From contig CAUJIW010000144.1 of assembly GCA_963205175.1 (NCBI GenBank), positions 1 to 55,039 of the forward strand: a stretch of 55,039 nt of DNA, in the 5' to 3' direction. Made by a program: the position numbers and the translations under genes. The DNA is from Pseudomonadota bacterium (GTDB lineage: Bacteria; Pseudomonadota; Alphaproteobacteria; Sphingomonadales; Sphingomonadaceae). How positions within the stretch are numbered: the stretch's first letter is position 1; each line of letters opens with the position of its first letter. The notes beneath the pieces are model-generated. The model worked only from the letters and a program-made list of their open reading frames with translations, did not search any database and was not told the DNA's origin. Shown piece by piece: positions 1 to 9,343 of the stretch.

Positions 1-107
1 GGCCGGCGCTGACGCAAATGCTCGCCCGCCAGCGCGGTGCGGCCGTCTCGGTGGTGGCGGCGGCCGACGCCAGCGGCTATGGCTATGCCCATGTCTCGCC
101 GCTCTGA
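1..107 (+). CDS. 3' end of a gene, probably RNase E/G family
   Basis: Only the last 34 codons are present, in frame from base 3, ending at a TGA at 105-107. The tail reads as a short hydrophilic stretch ending in HVSPL. No catalytic motif is visible, so identity rests on context: in many alphaproteobacteria yacG directly follows the maf and ribonuclease E/G genes, and RNase E/G proteins often end in a comparable Ala/Val-rich tail. The 17-base overlap with the yacG start suggests translational coupling. The family assignment is an inference. Confidence 0.45.
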   Translation, partial: PALTQMLARQRGAAVSVVAAADASGYGYAHVSPL

Positions 108-336
108 CCCGCCCGCCCCACCCGCATCCGCCACCGCCCGCGCCACCGGCGTGCTCGGCCGCTGCCCGCTGTGCGGCAAGCCGGCCCAGGCCGCCTTCCA
201 GCCGTTCTGCTCGGCCGGCTGCCGCGACCGCGACCTGCTGAAATGGCTGAACGAGGATTACCGCGTGCCCGCCGGCCCCGCCGACGAGGATGGCGACGAC
301 CGCAGCAGCGCCTCACGCGACGACGACGGCTACTGA
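91..336 (+). CDS. yacG: DNA gyrase inhibitor YacG, zinc-binding
   Basis: An 81-residue protein of the YacG family, small zinc-ribbon proteins that bind GyrB and inhibit DNA gyrase. The four zinc ligands are visible as C25-P-L-C28 and F-C40-S-A-G-C44, followed by the family's conserved R-D-x-D-L-x-x-W-L stretch and an acidic tail. I chose the ATG at 91 because it gives the usual length (60-80 residues) and overlaps the end of the upstream gene; two in-frame ATGs a few codons earlier would only add a short, poorly conserved N-terminus. It is probably expressed with the upstream gene. Confidence 0.9.
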   Translation: MSRRSDPPAPPASATARATGVLGRCPLCGKPAQAAFQPFCSAGCRDRDLLKWLNEDYRVPAGPADEDGDDRSSASRDDDGY

Positions 337-394
337 GCACCGCTCTTGCCGGGCATGATAAAAAAGAGCGACGAAAAAAGACCGACATGGCCGC

Positions 395-424
395 TGGACA
401 AGGCGGATCGGGATCGTCTATAGA
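395..424 (+). promoter_or_regulatory. sigma70-type promoter for tRNA-Phe
   Basis: TGGACA (395-400) and TATAGA (419-424) are separated by 18 bp, close to the -35/-10 consensus. The expected start near 431 lies about 12 bp before the mature tRNA. The gap is AT-richer than its surroundings. Confidence 0.6.
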
Positions 425-442
425 CCCGCGTCCCAACGGTGC

Positions 443-518
443 GCCCAGGTAGCTCAGTTGGTAGAGCAAGGGATTGAAAATCCCTGTGTCGGCGGTTCGA
501 TTCCGTCCCTGGGCACCA
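443..518 (+). tRNA. tRNA-Phe (anticodon GAA)
   Basis: A complete 76-nt cloverleaf. The acceptor stem is GCCCAGG (443-449) with CCTGGGC (508-514), followed by discriminator A and an encoded CCA (516-518). The D arm is TAGCTCAGTTGGTAGAGC, and the anticodon stem-loop GGGATTGAAAATCCC carries anticodon GAA. The T loop is TTCGATT. A promoter and terminator flank it, so it is a single-gene unit. Confidence 0.97.
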
Positions 519-519
519 C

Positions 520-542
520 TCGCGCGCCGCGCGACCCGTTTT
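520..542 (+). terminator. intrinsic terminator after tRNA-Phe
   Basis: The inverted repeat TCGCGC-GCC-GCGCGA (520-534) forms a 6-bp GC stem, followed by CCCG and a TTTT run (539-542) two bases after the tRNA CCA end. Confidence 0.7.
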
Positions 543-567
543 CCCATCCGATTAAAGCGCGCCGGCC

Positions 568-3500
568 TCAGGCGGCGTAGCGGCCGTCGCCGAGCCGCCG
601 GGCCATGCCGATGCCGGCCAGCGCGTCGAGCACCGGGCGCACCGAGGCGGCGCGCTTGCCCTTGAAGGCGCGGGCGACGTCCTGCGGGGCGAGCGGCGCG
701 GGCGCGGCACGCAGCAGGGCCTGCACGGCGCTGACCTGCTCGGGCAGCGAGCCGGGCCAGGGCAGGACGTTGTCGGGCACCGGCGTCGCGGCATCGCCGA
801 GATCGAGCGTCTGGGTGACCGGCGCCGCATAGTCGGGCGCCTGGAATTCAGGCCGCAGCCAGCGGACCAGGCCCCTGGCTTCCTCGGCGGCGCGGTCCCG
901 GTTCAGCGCCACCAGGCGGGTGAGGATGTCCTCGTCCGCCAGATCGCCCCTGTTCCAGTCATCAGCCCAGCCATAGGCCTCGGCCACCAGGGCATCGATG
1001 GCGTCGTGGTGCTGGCGGATCTGGGTGACGAGGCCGCGATCATGGATGTCGCGCTCGGCCCCGGTCAGCGCGCGGCCTTCCCGCAAGGCCTCCAGCACGT
1101 TGTAGAGCCTGGTCAGGGTCAGGTCGTCGTGTTGCGCCAGCACCCGCTTGCGCAAGCCGTCGAGCGCCTCGGCCGCGGCGCGGATGCGGTACTTGAGCGG
1201 TTCGGCGACAACGGCGGGGGAGGGGAAGGGATCGAAGCATTCACTGTTATTGTAGTTGGGGTCATCGCCCATGCCGAGCCGAGCACCCCACGCCAGTATC
1301 CATTGAAGATGGAAATGGCTCGACAGCACACCAAGCGTAAAAGCATCGTCATCAGCGATTGCGACCAGTCTGCTTTCCGGAATGACGCTGAGGTCCATGA
1401 ATACAAATGATCGCTGCCGCTGTGTGCGGACCGTGGCGATGTAGCGGTTCACGCCCCGCAGGGCCTTGCGCAGTTCGGAGCGTTGCTCGCCGAACAGCCA
1501 CCAGTTGTCCCGGTAGCTGGCCCGGTTGTTGTGATCCCGATGAGGCTTCACGGTGGCCAGCACATGCTGATAGACCGCCGGGTAGCGGTCGCGCACCTGC
1601 GCTTCCGACAGGCCGTAGAGGTCGATCACCCTGAGCCCGCGCGGCCGCGCGGCGAGATCGCGGCCGTTGCGATAGTCGAAGATCACGGTGTCGCCATCAT
1701 CGGTGCCGGTGCGGATGCGGGTGGCGGCGGCACCGGGGCCGAGCACGGCGGCCTGTTCCGCGGTGACGATGAACCCATCGCCATGCAGTTTCACGCCTTG
1801 ATGTGCCAGCCCTCTATTCGCCTTCAGCGCCACGGTGGCCGTGACATCGGCGCCGATCCGCAGGTTGGCGCTGATCTGGCCGACCCTCTCGGTATAAACG
1901 AGATGGTCCGGCGCCCGGCTTTCATCCGCCACCGTCCACAGTTGGCCCTCGCGCTTGCCCTTCTCGGCGACCGTCATGGCGATGCGCACCGCCGCGCCAT
2001 CCTTGCCGTCGACCCAGGGATGGTTGGGAATGGCGAACAAGATTGCTACACTATCCTTGGCGTCGAGATGCCGCGCCACCACCCGACGACTGAATGTCTG
2101 GGTGATCGAATTGGTGGTGACGAAGCCGAAGCGCCGGGTGCCGCCGGCGCGCACGGCGGTGGCCGCCTTGTCCCACCAGTGCATGACGAAGTCGGCGCTC
2201 TCGGGCACGTCGGTGGTGGCGAACAGCGCCTCGAAATAGCCGTCGCCCAGCCGGTCGCGCACGTCCTTGCCGCCAATGAACGGCGGGTTGCCGACGATGA
2301 AGTCCGCCTTGGGCCACGTGGCGGCGCGCGGCTTCACATAGCGCCAGACCTCGACCCGCGCGTCTTCATCGGGCACCGGCTTGCCGGTGACGGGATGCGG
2401 CTTCATGGTCTCGCCGTCCCAGCGGCTGACCGGCCTGCCGGCCGCGTCCCGCTCCAGCACCCTGTCGTCAAAGGCGATCAGCGCGTCGCGGTTCTCGATG
2501 GTGCGCACGTCGCGCAGGATCGGCTCCGGCGGGGCGCGGTCGGCGCCGTGCACGCGGAAGTGCCATTGCAGGTAGCCGATCCACAGCACCAGCTGGGCGA
2601 TGGCGGCGGCGCGCGGGTTGATCTCGATCCCCAGGAAGTTTTCCGGGGTGATGGTGTGGCCGGTGAGTTCGGCGACATATTGATCATGACCCAGCTCGAT
2701 CAGCAGATCGAGCACTTCGCCCTCCAGCTCCTTCATGCGCGCCATGGCGACATAAAGGAAGTTGCCGGTGCCGCAGGCGGGATCGAGCACCTTCGTTTGC
2801 GCCAGCCGGGTGTGGAAGGCCTCGACATGGGCGCGCGCCTCGGCCGCCTTGCCGTCGGCGATCAGGGTGGTGGCGGCGGCGCGCACGCCGTCCCAGTCGG
2901 CGCGCAGCGGCTCCATGATGGCGGGGCCGATCAGCCGCTCGACATAGGCGCGCGGGGTATAATGCGCGCCGAGCTTGGCGCGTTCCCTGGGGTTCAGCGC
3001 GCGTTCCAGCAGGGTGCCGAAGATCGCCGGCTCCACCTCGGTCCAGAGGTGCTCGCCAGCCTGGATCAGCACCTCCAGCTCCCGCGCGTCGAGCGGGATC
3101 GCCGTGCGGTCCTTGAACAGATAGCCGTTGAACTGCTTCAGCGGCACGCCCAGCGCGGGCGAGAACGCGCCCTTGTCCATCGCCGCCCACAGCGCGGAAA
3201 GCTGGTGTTCCAGATGCTCCGGGTGGGCACGCTGGTTCTTCAGCAGCGTGGTGAAGCTCTTTTCCGGGATCAGCCCGCTGTCCTCGGCGAACAGGGTGAA
3301 CAGCACCCGCATGAGGAAGCCGCTGGTGGTCTCGGCGTTGTAGCCGCGCTGCTCGATCCGCCGGGCGACGGTCGCCAGCAGGTCGGCGATATCGCGGGTG
3401 ACGCGCGCGGCGCGGGCGGTGGGGTCGAGACTTTTCGGATCGGTCCAGATCGCCCGCAGCCGGTCGCGGACATCCTGGTGCCGCAGGTCTTCCAGCATGA

Positions 3501-4059
3501 TCCGGTAGCGTGCCCGGTCGGGGAACTGGGCGTAGGCCTTCCCGGTCCCGGTGAAGTCGGCATAGACCTCGATGCAGTAGCCGATGTCGGCGACCAGCAG
3601 GAACGGCGGCCAGCCATGGTCAACGGGAAGCGCCTTGGCGTAGCGCTCGGCCTGGCCCCTGGCCTGAACCATTGCCTGGGCCCAGCCCGCCGTGCCGCGC
3701 CGGGCGGTGCCGCGCTTGAGGCGGGCGCTGGCGGTCTGGCCGAACAGGTCGAGATCGTCCTCGCCCCTGTCGGCCGCCGCGCGGTCGGCCTCGCTGCCCT
3801 GCTTGGCCTCCAGGATGAAGGCGTCGCGCTTGTAGCAGTCGATGCGGCCGAAGCTCCGCGTGCCGTCGCCATTGTCCTGGAACACCCGGCGCTCGAACAC
3901 ATAATCGTTGTGGCTGTCGTTCACGCGGCTGCCGGCCGGCGGCTCGACACCCAGCAACCGGCACAGGCCGTTGATGAAGCTCTGCGTGTTGGCGAGTTCC
4001 GAACCGCCGGTATCCCGCCAGTCGGCGATGAATTGCTCGATGTCGTCAGCAGCCCCCAT
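568..4059 (-). CDS. large DNA adenine methyltransferase/nuclease, type IIG/IIL (MmeI-like) restriction-modification protein
   Basis: A 1163-residue class I SAM-dependent DNA methyltransferase. The N-terminus has a PD-(D/E)xK nuclease-like motif: D74, nine residues, then E84-A-K86, in a hydrophobic strand. A helical linker follows. Methyltransferase motif I is DPACGTGNF (426-434), and the N6-adenine motif IV is NPPF (591-594). The C-terminal half would hold target recognition and ends in a small domain that looks like a winged helix. MmeI-type enzymes combine cutting and methylation in one chain of about 900-1150 residues, so no separate nuclease or specificity gene is needed, and none is adjacent. 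The gene lies alone between tRNA-Phe and metA, and it contains AT-richer patches (about 1230-1400 and 2035-2100), which suggests transfer or recombination. Whether it cleaves DNA or only methylates is not shown by the sequence. Confidence 0.82.
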   Translation of the reverse strand: MGAADDIEQFIADWRDTGGSELANTQSFINGLCRLLGVEPPAGSRVNDSHNDYVFERRVFQDNGDGTRSFGRIDCYKRDAFILEAKQGSEADRAAADRGEDDLDLFGQTASARLKRGTARRGTAGWAQAMVQARGQAERYAKALPVDHGWPPFLLVADIGYCIEVYADFTGTGKAYAQFPDRARYRIMLEDLRHQDVRDRLRAIWTDPKSLDPTARAARVTRDIADLLATVARRIEQRGYNAETTSGFLMRVLFTLFAEDSGLIPEKSFTTLLKNQRAHPEHLEHQLSALWAAMDKGAFSPALGVPLKQFNGYLFKDRTAIPLDARELEVLIQAGEHLWTEVEPAIFGTLLERALNPRERAKLGAHYTPRAYVERLIGPAIMEPLRADWDGVRAAATTLIADGKAAEARAHVEAFHTRLAQTKVLDPACGTGNFLYVAMARMKELEGEVLDLLIELGHDQYVAELTGHTITPENFLGIEINPRAAAIAQLVLWIGYLQWHFRVHGADRAPPEPILRDVRTIENRDALIAFDDRVLERDAAGRPVSRWDGETMKPHPVTGKPVPDEDARVEVWRYVKPRAATWPKADFIVGNPPFIGGKDVRDRLGDGYFEALFATTDVPESADFVMHWWDKAATAVRAGGTRRFGFVTTNSITQTFSRRVVARHLDAKDSVAILFAIPNHPWVDGKDGAAVRIAMTVAEKGKREGQLWTVADESRAPDHLVYTERVGQISANLRIGADVTATVALKANRGLAHQGVKLHGDGFIVTAEQAAVLGPGAAATRIRTGTDDGDTVIFDYRNGRDLAARPRGLRVIDLYGLSEAQVRDRYPAVYQHVLATVKPHRDHNNRASYRDNWWLFGEQRSELRKALRGVNRYIATVRTQRQRSFVFMDLSVIPESRLVAIADDDAFTLGVLSSHFHLQWILAWGARLGMGDDPNYNNSECFDPFPSPAVVAEPLKYRIRAAAEALDGLRKRVLAQHDDLTLTRLYNVLEALREGRALTGAERDIHDRGLVTQIRQHHDAIDALVAEAYGWADDWNRGDLADEDILTRLVALNRDRAAEEARGLVRWLRPEFQAPDYAAPVTQTLDLGDAATPVPDNVLPWPGSLPEQVSAVQALLRAAPAPLAPQDVARAFKGKRAASVRPVLDALAGIGMARRLGDGRYAA

Positions 4060-4114
4060 AGGTTGTCCGATAGAGCATAGTCACGACCTCAAAGCAACGC
4101 GTGCCGCGCCGCCC

Positions 4115-5035
4115 TCAGCCCCGGCCGATGGCGGCGAGGTCGAACGGGGTCGACTGGTACATCTCGTTGATCCAGTTGCCGAACAGCAGGTGGGCATGGC
4201 TGCGCCAGCTGTTCACCGGCGGCAGTGCGGGATCATCACCGGGGAAATAGTGCGCCGGCACCGGCGTCGCCGGGTCGGCGGCCGCGTCGCGGGCATATTC
4301 GTTGGCCAGCGTCTGGCTGTCGTATTCCAGATGGTTGAACATGTGCAGCGCGTGGTGGGCGGGGTCGGCGACCAGGCACAGGCCGCTGACCTCGCTGTCC
4401 GCCAGCACCTCCAGGCCGTGGCCGGCCGGCAGGTCGGCGGCGCGCACCTCCGACCAGCGGGAGACCGGCACCGCGAAACCGTCCGACAGGCCGCGCATGT
4501 AGGGCGAGGTCGGCACCCGCACCCGGTGGGGATAGACGCCCGAGGCCTTGGCCGGCAGCATGTGCTTGGGCACGCCATGGAAGTGGTAGAGCGCCGCCTG
4601 GGCCGCCCAGCAGATGTTGAACAGCCGGTGGACGTGGGTCTGGGTCCAGTCGAGGATGCCGGTCAGCTCCGGCCAGTAGCGCACCTCCTCATAGTCCATG
4701 CGCTCCACCGGCGCGCCGGTGATGATGAAGCCGTCGAAGCGCTCGTCGCGCACCTGGTCCCACGGCCGGTAGAAGGCCTCCAGATGATCCTCCGCCGTGT
4801 TGCGCGAGACGTGGCTGGCCAGCCGCACCAGCGTCAGCTCCAGCTGCAGCGGCGTGGCGCCGATCAGGCGGGCGATCTGGGTCTCGGTGCTCGGCTTGTC
4901 GGGCATCAGGTTGAGCAGGCCGATCCGCAGCGGCCGGATGTCCTGGCGCACCGCATCGGTCTCGCGCATCACCATCACGCCCTCGGCGTCGAGAATCCGG
5001 GTCGCCGGCAGGTCGTCGGGGATCTTGATGGGCAT
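4115..5035 (-). CDS. metA: homoserine O-acyltransferase MetA, probably acetyl-CoA specific
   Basis: A 306-residue MetA-family enzyme catalysing the first committed step of methionine synthesis, acylation of homoserine. The catalytic cysteine is C142 in [11 protein letters not shown]; the family's DKPSTETQ and TGAPVE blocks are present. Residue 111 is Glu. In this family Glu111 goes with acetyl-CoA and Gly111 (as in E. coli) with succinyl-CoA, so despite the traditional name homoserine O-succinyltransferase the product is probably O-acetylhomoserine. The ATG at 5035 is preceded by GGAAAGGA. The leader upstream folds like a SAM riboswitch, so repression by S-adenosylmethionine is expected. It forms a single-gene unit. 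Confidence 0.93.
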   Translation of the reverse strand: MPIKIPDDLPATRILDAEGVMVMRETDAVRQDIRPLRIGLLNLMPDKPSTETQIARLIGATPLQLELTLVRLASHVSRNTAEDHLEAFYRPWDQVRDERFDGFIITGAPVERMDYEEVRYWPELTGILDWTQTHVHRLFNICWAAQAALYHFHGVPKHMLPAKASGVYPHRVRVPTSPYMRGLSDGFAVPVSRWSEVRAADLPAGHGLEVLADSEVSGLCLVADPAHHALHMFNHLEYDSQTLANEYARDAAADPATPVPAHYFPGDDPALPPVNSWRSHAHLLFGNWINEMYQSTPFDLAAIGRG

Positions 5036-5046
5036 GGGCGTCCTTT

Positions 5047-5184
5047 CCGTACACGGGACAGACGCTCAACCGTGGCTTGGTCCGTTTGGTTGCCGGCTTG
5101 GGCCACATCCTCCCCGGGGGAAGTGCCACCTTGCCCGGTACGGCAGGTTGGCGTTGGGCGTCGTCCCAACTCTTGATGCAGCCC
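5047..5184 (-). promoter_or_regulatory. candidate SAM riboswitch (SAM-I/SAM-IV clan) in the metA leader
   Basis: Read on the minus strand. P1 pairs GGGCTGCATC (5184-5175) with GATGTGGCCC (5109-5100), 10 bp. The joint AAGA matches the S-box sequence ATCAAGAG. P2 is GTTGGG (5170-5165) with CCCAAC (5158-5153) around a six-base loop. P3 pairs GCCAACC (5152-5146) with AAGGTGGC (5132-5125), the equivalent of the S-box GCAACC/AAGGTGC ligand-binding helix, topped by TGCC/GGCA. A short P4 hairpin follows. P2 is too short for the kink-turn of SAM-I. The P3 loop GTAC can pair with GTACGG (5052-5047), which abuts the metA Shine-Dalgarno; this would be a SAM-IV-like pseudoknot that could control translation. 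The class assignment is mine and has not been checked by a covariance model. Confidence 0.65.
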
Positions 5185-5189
5185 CGTAT

Positions 5190-6659
5190 CTAGTGCCTCC
5201 CGCCCGGCCTGACAATGGGCTCGTGCGCTCCCCGGCCGAGCCAGCGCGCCAGCCGGGGCGCCAGCGCCATCACCAGCCGGTCGAGCAGCCAGACCAGCAG
5301 CAGCGAGGCGCCGACCAGCGGCAGCAGCACCGCCAGCACGGCGATGGTCCACACCAGCGGTCGGGGCAGCCGGTCGGTCGGCGCGACGTCCGGCGCGCCC
5401 AGTCGCGCCGACGGCCGGCGGCGCCACCACAGGATCAGCCCGGCGATGACCGTGCCGATGAGGACGAGGCAGACCAGCAGCCCGGCGATCTGGTTGGCAA
5501 GGCCGTACTGCCGGCCGACATGGGTCTCGACACCCCACTCGATCACCCGCGCCACCGGGCTGTAGCGACCCCAGCCGATGTCGTCGATCAGCTGTCCGCT
5601 GGCGGGGTCGACATAGAGGGTGCGCTGACCCTCGGCCTTGTCCGGCACATAGCTGATGGTGAACACGCCGGCCGGGCCATCGGGATAGAAGATGCGGATG
5701 CCGGGGCCGAAGCGGTCGACGGGCAGGCGGGCCAGCAGCGCCTCCGCCGCCGCGATGCCACCCGCGCCGTGGTGGCCATGCGCGTCATCATGACCGCCGA
5801 TGCCGGCGGGTCGCGGGCTCTGGCGCACCACCCAGGGCAGCCTGGCGGCTTCGGCGTCATGGCTGGCGGGGTGACCACCATGTCCGGCGGGCGCAAGGGA
5901 GGCCGCGTCCGGTCCGGCCGACGGCGCCGCCGGCCGGCTGGCGGTGAAGTTGGGCGACGGCGCGATGAACGGCAGCTGCTGGCCCAGGGCGGCGAACTGC
6001 ACGCCCCAGAACGCCGACCACGGCAGGCCGGAGAGGATCAGGAAAGCCACCAGCAGGGCATTGGCCGCCGACGGAATGGCGTGCAGGTCGCGCCATAGCC
6101 GCCGGCCGCTTGTGCCCAGGCGCGGCCAGAGCACGCCGCGCGCCTTCCACCGCCTGGGCCACCACAGCACGAGGCCGGTCACCAGCATCACCAGCGTCCA
6201 GCAGGCGGTCAGCTCGACGAGGTGACTGCCAATGTTGCCCATCAGCAGGTTGCCGTGCAGGTCGCGGGCGATGGTGGTGGGCTGCCAGGCGGGGTCGACA
6301 TCGCCAAGCACCCGGGCGTTGTAGGGATCGACGAACACCAGCCGGCCGCGCCCCTGGGCATCGCGCAGGAACCAGCGCGCGGCCTCGTCGGGCGCCTCCG
6401 GCAGACGGACCCGGCCGATGCTGGCACCGGGATAAGCGGCCACCAGCGCCGCCTCCTGGGTTGCCAGCGGCAGGGCCACGGCCCCGACGGCGACCCGTTG
6501 CAGGTCGCGGTTCCACCAGCCGTCGATCTCCCGGTCGAACAGGTAGATCGCGCCGGTGAGACTGAGCAGCAGCAGCACCGGCGCGCACAGCAGACCGGCG
6601 TAGAAATGCCAGCGCCAGACCGCGCGGTAGGTGGTGGGCTGTCGTGTCGTCGAGGCCAT
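5190..6659 (-). CDS. PepSY-associated transmembrane protein, iron-uptake reductase type
   Basis: A 489-residue inner-membrane protein of the PepSY-TM family. It begins with WRWHFYAGLLCAPVLLLLSL, the conserved first transmembrane helix with a histidine that may bind heme. Periplasmic PepSY segments follow, then further membrane helices near residues 155-175, 200-225, 390-415 and 440-460. A His/Gly-rich insert lies around residues 255-305. Such proteins commonly sit beside TonB-dependent siderophore receptors and are thought to help reduce or release iron in the periplasm. The start at 6659 has GGAGAGGA upstream. The 32-bp gap to the receptor gene indicates an operon. Confidence 0.85.
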   Translation of the reverse strand: MASTTRQPTTYRAVWRWHFYAGLLCAPVLLLLSLTGAIYLFDREIDGWWNRDLQRVAVGAVALPLATQEAALVAAYPGASIGRVRLPEAPDEAARWFLRDAQGRGRLVFVDPYNARVLGDVDPAWQPTTIARDLHGNLLMGNIGSHLVELTACWTLVMLVTGLVLWWPRRWKARGVLWPRLGTSGRRLWRDLHAIPSAANALLVAFLILSGLPWSAFWGVQFAALGQQLPFIAPSPNFTASRPAAPSAGPDAASLAPAGHGGHPASHDAEAARLPWVVRQSPRPAGIGGHDDAHGHHGAGGIAAAEALLARLPVDRFGPGIRIFYPDGPAGVFTISYVPDKAEGQRTLYVDPASGQLIDDIGWGRYSPVARVIEWGVETHVGRQYGLANQIAGLLVCLVLIGTVIAGLILWWRRRPSARLGAPDVAPTDRLPRPLVWTIAVLAVLLPLVGASLLLVWLLDRLVMALAPRLARWLGRGAHEPIVRPGGRH

Positions 6660-6691
6660 GGTATCCTCTCCTGTCAGTGCTCGGACGCCGC

Positions 6692-8764
6692 TTACCAGCG
6701 GGCGCCCAGGCGCAGGCTGACCGCGCGCGGGTCACCCGGCATCACCGCGAAGGCATTGCCGGAGGCGGTGAAGTAGCGTTCGTCGAACAGGTTGGTCGCC
6801 ACCAGATCGAGGCTGAAGCGGCCGATCTGGTAGCCGGCGCCGATGTCCGCCAGCACGTAGGATGGCAGACGGACATCGCTGCCGTTCACCAGCAGGCGAT
6901 TGCTGACATAGTTGAAGCCGCCACGCAGGGTCAGGCTAGTGCCCGGCACCGTGTAGGCGGTGCGCGCATTGACGCTGTGGGCCGGCACGTCGCCCAGGCG
7001 TTTGCCCTGATCGCCGTCGTTGCTGCGCACGATCTTCGAGTCGAGATAGGCATAGCCGCCCGTCAGCGACCAGCCGTCGGTCGGCTGCCATTCGCCCTCG
7101 ATCTCGACGCCACGCACCCGCTGCTTGCCGACGTTGATGCTGTAGTCGGGATTGTCGGGATCGGTGGTGAGCGCGTTGGTACGCCTGATCTCGAACAGCG
7201 CGATGCTGCCGCGCACCGCCCCCAGCGTCAGCCGCACGCCGACCTCCGCCTGGCTCGACGTCTCCGGCTTCAGCGGGTCGCCGCTGGCCGAGCGGGCGGC
7301 CGCCGAGGATTCAACGTCAAAGCCGGTGTTGTAGCCGGCATAGACGGACACGGCGCCGGTCAGCCGATAGGTGCTGCCCAGCTGCCAGATGGTGGTGCTG
7401 GTGCTGGCCTGGTCGGTGGCCGGCTGGCCCATGCTGCCGTTCCGGGCGTCGATCCAGCTGTGGCGGATGGCGCCAATGACGTTCCAGCGGTCGGTGAGGT
7501 CGATCTGGTCCTGCAGGTAGAGCGCCTCGCCATCGAGGTTGTAGTAGTTGTCGAAGGCAAAGGTCGCCGCCGGCGCCGTGCCGGCATAGGCATAGACCGG
7601 CGCCAGCACGCTGATCGCGGTCACGTTGGTGAGGTTCGACTGGGTGAAGCGGCCGCGCTCCCGGTCGATCTCGACGCCTGCCAGCAGTTTGTGGGTAATC
7701 GGTCCGGTCTGCACCCGGCCGGCGAGATCGAGCTGGCCGATATAATATTCGTCGTTTTCCTCGCCGATGCGGCCGTTGCGGCTGATGGTCGTCAGGTCGG
7801 CCTGGGCCGCGCGCAGCCGGATCTGGGTGAAGGCGGTGTTGAACTCCTGGTACTGGAAGCGCGGGGTCAGCGTCCAGTTGTCACCCAGTTTGACGTCGAC
7901 CCACAGCTGCACCAGCGGCGCATCGGCCTTCATGTGGTCGACCGACGGCTCGCCCAGATAGAGCCCGCGTGGCAACCCGCCAACCCCGTTGTCCTGCACG
8001 GTGCCCGCGACCGGCAGGCCCGGATTGCGGCTGGTGCGACGCTCGACATACTCGGTCACCAGGTTGGCGGTCACCGTGTCGGTGGGCGCATAGCGCAGGC
8101 TGAAGCCAAGGTTGTCGCGGTCCAGATCCTGCGTGTCGACAAAGGTGCCGGAACGCTCGATCTCGCCGGTCACCCGCACGCTCAGGCCCGGCGCCAGGCT
8201 GCCGGTGATGTCGGCGCTGACCAGCTTCAGCTGGTCGCTGCCGGCCGTCAACGCCACCGCGGCGGCAAAGTCATCCTGGGGTCGCTTGGTGATGATGCTG
8301 ACGATACCACCCACCGCCGACTGGCCATAGAGCACGCCGGACGGGCCCTTGAGCACCTCGACCCGCGCGATGTTGCTGAGCGCGGAGGCGTCGACATCCT
8401 CATAATAACGCTGGCGGATGCCGTTGCGCATCTGGTCGGCCATGTAGCCGCGCACCTTGAGGCTGAACGACTGATAGGCGCCAACGCGCGAATAGCCGGC
8501 ATTGGCGCTTGGAACGCCGCGCAGCAGGTCGCCGATCGAGCGGGCGCCATCGTCGATGATCTCCTGGGCGGTGATCACCTGGATGCTCTGGGGCACCTTG
8601 GCGATGGGGATGCCGGACTTCTCGCCGAAGTCGCCTTCCAGCTTGGTGCCGGTAACGACAATGGTCTCCAGCCGGTCACCGGCGGCGGCATGGGCGGGTG
8701 TGATGGTGGCGACGGCGGCGGCCGTCGTGAGGGTGGCAAGGGTAAGGGGGTTGAACTGGGTCAT
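6692..8764 (-). CDS. TonB-dependent siderophore receptor
   Basis: A 690-residue outer-membrane receptor. A cleavable signal peptide of about 27 residues ends in PAHAAA. The plug domain follows, with a TonB-box-like stretch (ETIVVTGTK), then a 22-strand barrel and a terminal aromatic residue (LRLGARW). The plug carries KVPQSIQVIT and VEVLKGPSGVLYGQSAVGG, typical of FhuE/FpvA-type ferric siderophore receptors. It probably imports a ferric chelate using TonB energy. It lies between the DUF2946 gene and the PepSY gene on the same strand. The substrate cannot be told from sequence. I see no convincing Fur box in front of it. Confidence 0.92.
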   Translation of the reverse strand: MTQFNPLTLATLTTAAAVATITPAHAAAGDRLETIVVTGTKLEGDFGEKSGIPIAKVPQSIQVITAQEIIDDGARSIGDLLRGVPSANAGYSRVGAYQSFSLKVRGYMADQMRNGIRQRYYEDVDASALSNIARVEVLKGPSGVLYGQSAVGGIVSIITKRPQDDFAAAVALTAGSDQLKLVSADITGSLAPGLSVRVTGEIERSGTFVDTQDLDRDNLGFSLRYAPTDTVTANLVTEYVERRTSRNPGLPVAGTVQDNGVGGLPRGLYLGEPSVDHMKADAPLVQLWVDVKLGDNWTLTPRFQYQEFNTAFTQIRLRAAQADLTTISRNGRIGEENDEYYIGQLDLAGRVQTGPITHKLLAGVEIDRERGRFTQSNLTNVTAISVLAPVYAYAGTAPAATFAFDNYYNLDGEALYLQDQIDLTDRWNVIGAIRHSWIDARNGSMGQPATDQASTSTTIWQLGSTYRLTGAVSVYAGYNTGFDVESSAAARSASGDPLKPETSSQAEVGVRLTLGAVRGSIALFEIRRTNALTTDPDNPDYSINVGKQRVRGVEIEGEWQPTDGWSLTGGYAYLDSKIVRSNDGDQGKRLGDVPAHSVNARTAYTVPGTSLTLRGGFNYVSNRLLVNGSDVRLPSYVLADIGAGYQIGRFSLDLVATNLFDERYFTASGNAFAVMPGDPRAVSLRLGARW

Positions 8765-8902
8765 GATGTCTCTTCTGAACAGGTAAGGCCACTGGCGGCC
8801 GCGCGCACGGCATGGCGGCGCGACCGCAACGGCCGGAAGCGGTGTGGGGGTCGAGAACGCGGGGTACCCGGCCCGTCGGGGCGACGGCGCGGGGCGTGGC
8901 GC

Positions 8903-9343
8903 TCAGATCAGCGAGGGGGGTGGACCGGTGGCCGGCGGCGGCGGCGCGGCGAGTCCGGTGCCGATACCGACACCGGACGTGGCGACGCCCGGCGCGACCG
9001 CCATCGGCGGCACGACAGGCAGCGACGCCTCGACCAGAAGGGCGGGCGCCAGGAGTCCGGCGAAGGCGCAGGGCGCGTCGTGCTTGGCGCGACTGTCGTC
9101 ACCAGGCTCGCCAGTGCCGGAGGACGCGACAGTGTCGGGATCGACCAGCTGGCCGTGGGCATCAACCAGCACCTCGACCGGGCCGCGACCGGAACACAAG
9201 GTGACGGTCAGTGCGCCGGCCGGCGTTGCCGCCACCATCAGGCCTGAAGGCAACAACGCCCGGATCAGCAGCGCGCACAACACCAGCGCCAGCCGCCAGG
9301 CCTGCGCGCGTGGCATCCCTTCGCGTGTGATCCCCCCGTTCAT
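8903..9343 (-). CDS. DUF2946-like secreted small protein
   Basis: A 146-residue protein with an N-terminal hydrophobic segment (LALVLCALLIRALLP) that serves as signal or anchor, a short extracytoplasmic part with two cysteines (LCSGRG and APCAFAG), and a Pro/Val-rich tail. The layout and the HDAPCAFAG segment resemble DUF2946 proteins, which are often encoded beside TonB receptors and metal transport genes. The start is uncertain: a TTG at 9346 or an ATG at 9316 are alternatives. It is first in the apparent iron operon, with a 138-bp gap before the receptor gene. Confidence 0.6.
   Translation of the reverse strand: MNGGITREGMPRAQAWRLALVLCALLIRALLPSGLMVAATPAGALTVTLCSGRGPVEVLVDAHGQLVDPDTVASSGTGEPGDDSRAKHDAPCAFAGLLAPALLVEASLPVVPPMAVAPGVATSGVGIGTGLAAPPPPATGPPPSLI

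Noticed and set aside
341..370. CGCTCTT/AAGAGCG inverted repeat after yacG as a terminator
   Set aside because: The loop is 16 bases and no T-run follows; an A-run does, which fits no clear terminator on the plus strand.
1483..4080. 865-codon open frame opposite the methyltransferase gene
   Set aside because: It is antisense to a gene with clear catalytic motifs, and its composition (His/Gly/Ala/Arg-rich, no domain) is that of a GC-rich shadow frame.
443..4115. Genomic island bounded by duplicated tRNA-Phe ends
   Set aside because: No copy of the tRNA-Phe 3' end is found between the methyltransferase gene and metA, and no integrase is present.
5047..5184. SAM-II (metA-type alphaproteobacterial) riboswitch
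   Set aside because: The compact pseudoknot pattern of SAM-II is not found, whereas a four-way arrangement with S-box P3 sequences is.
6644..9247. 867-codon open frame opposite the TonB receptor
   Set aside because: Antisense to a well-supported receptor; no recognisable domain and biased composition.
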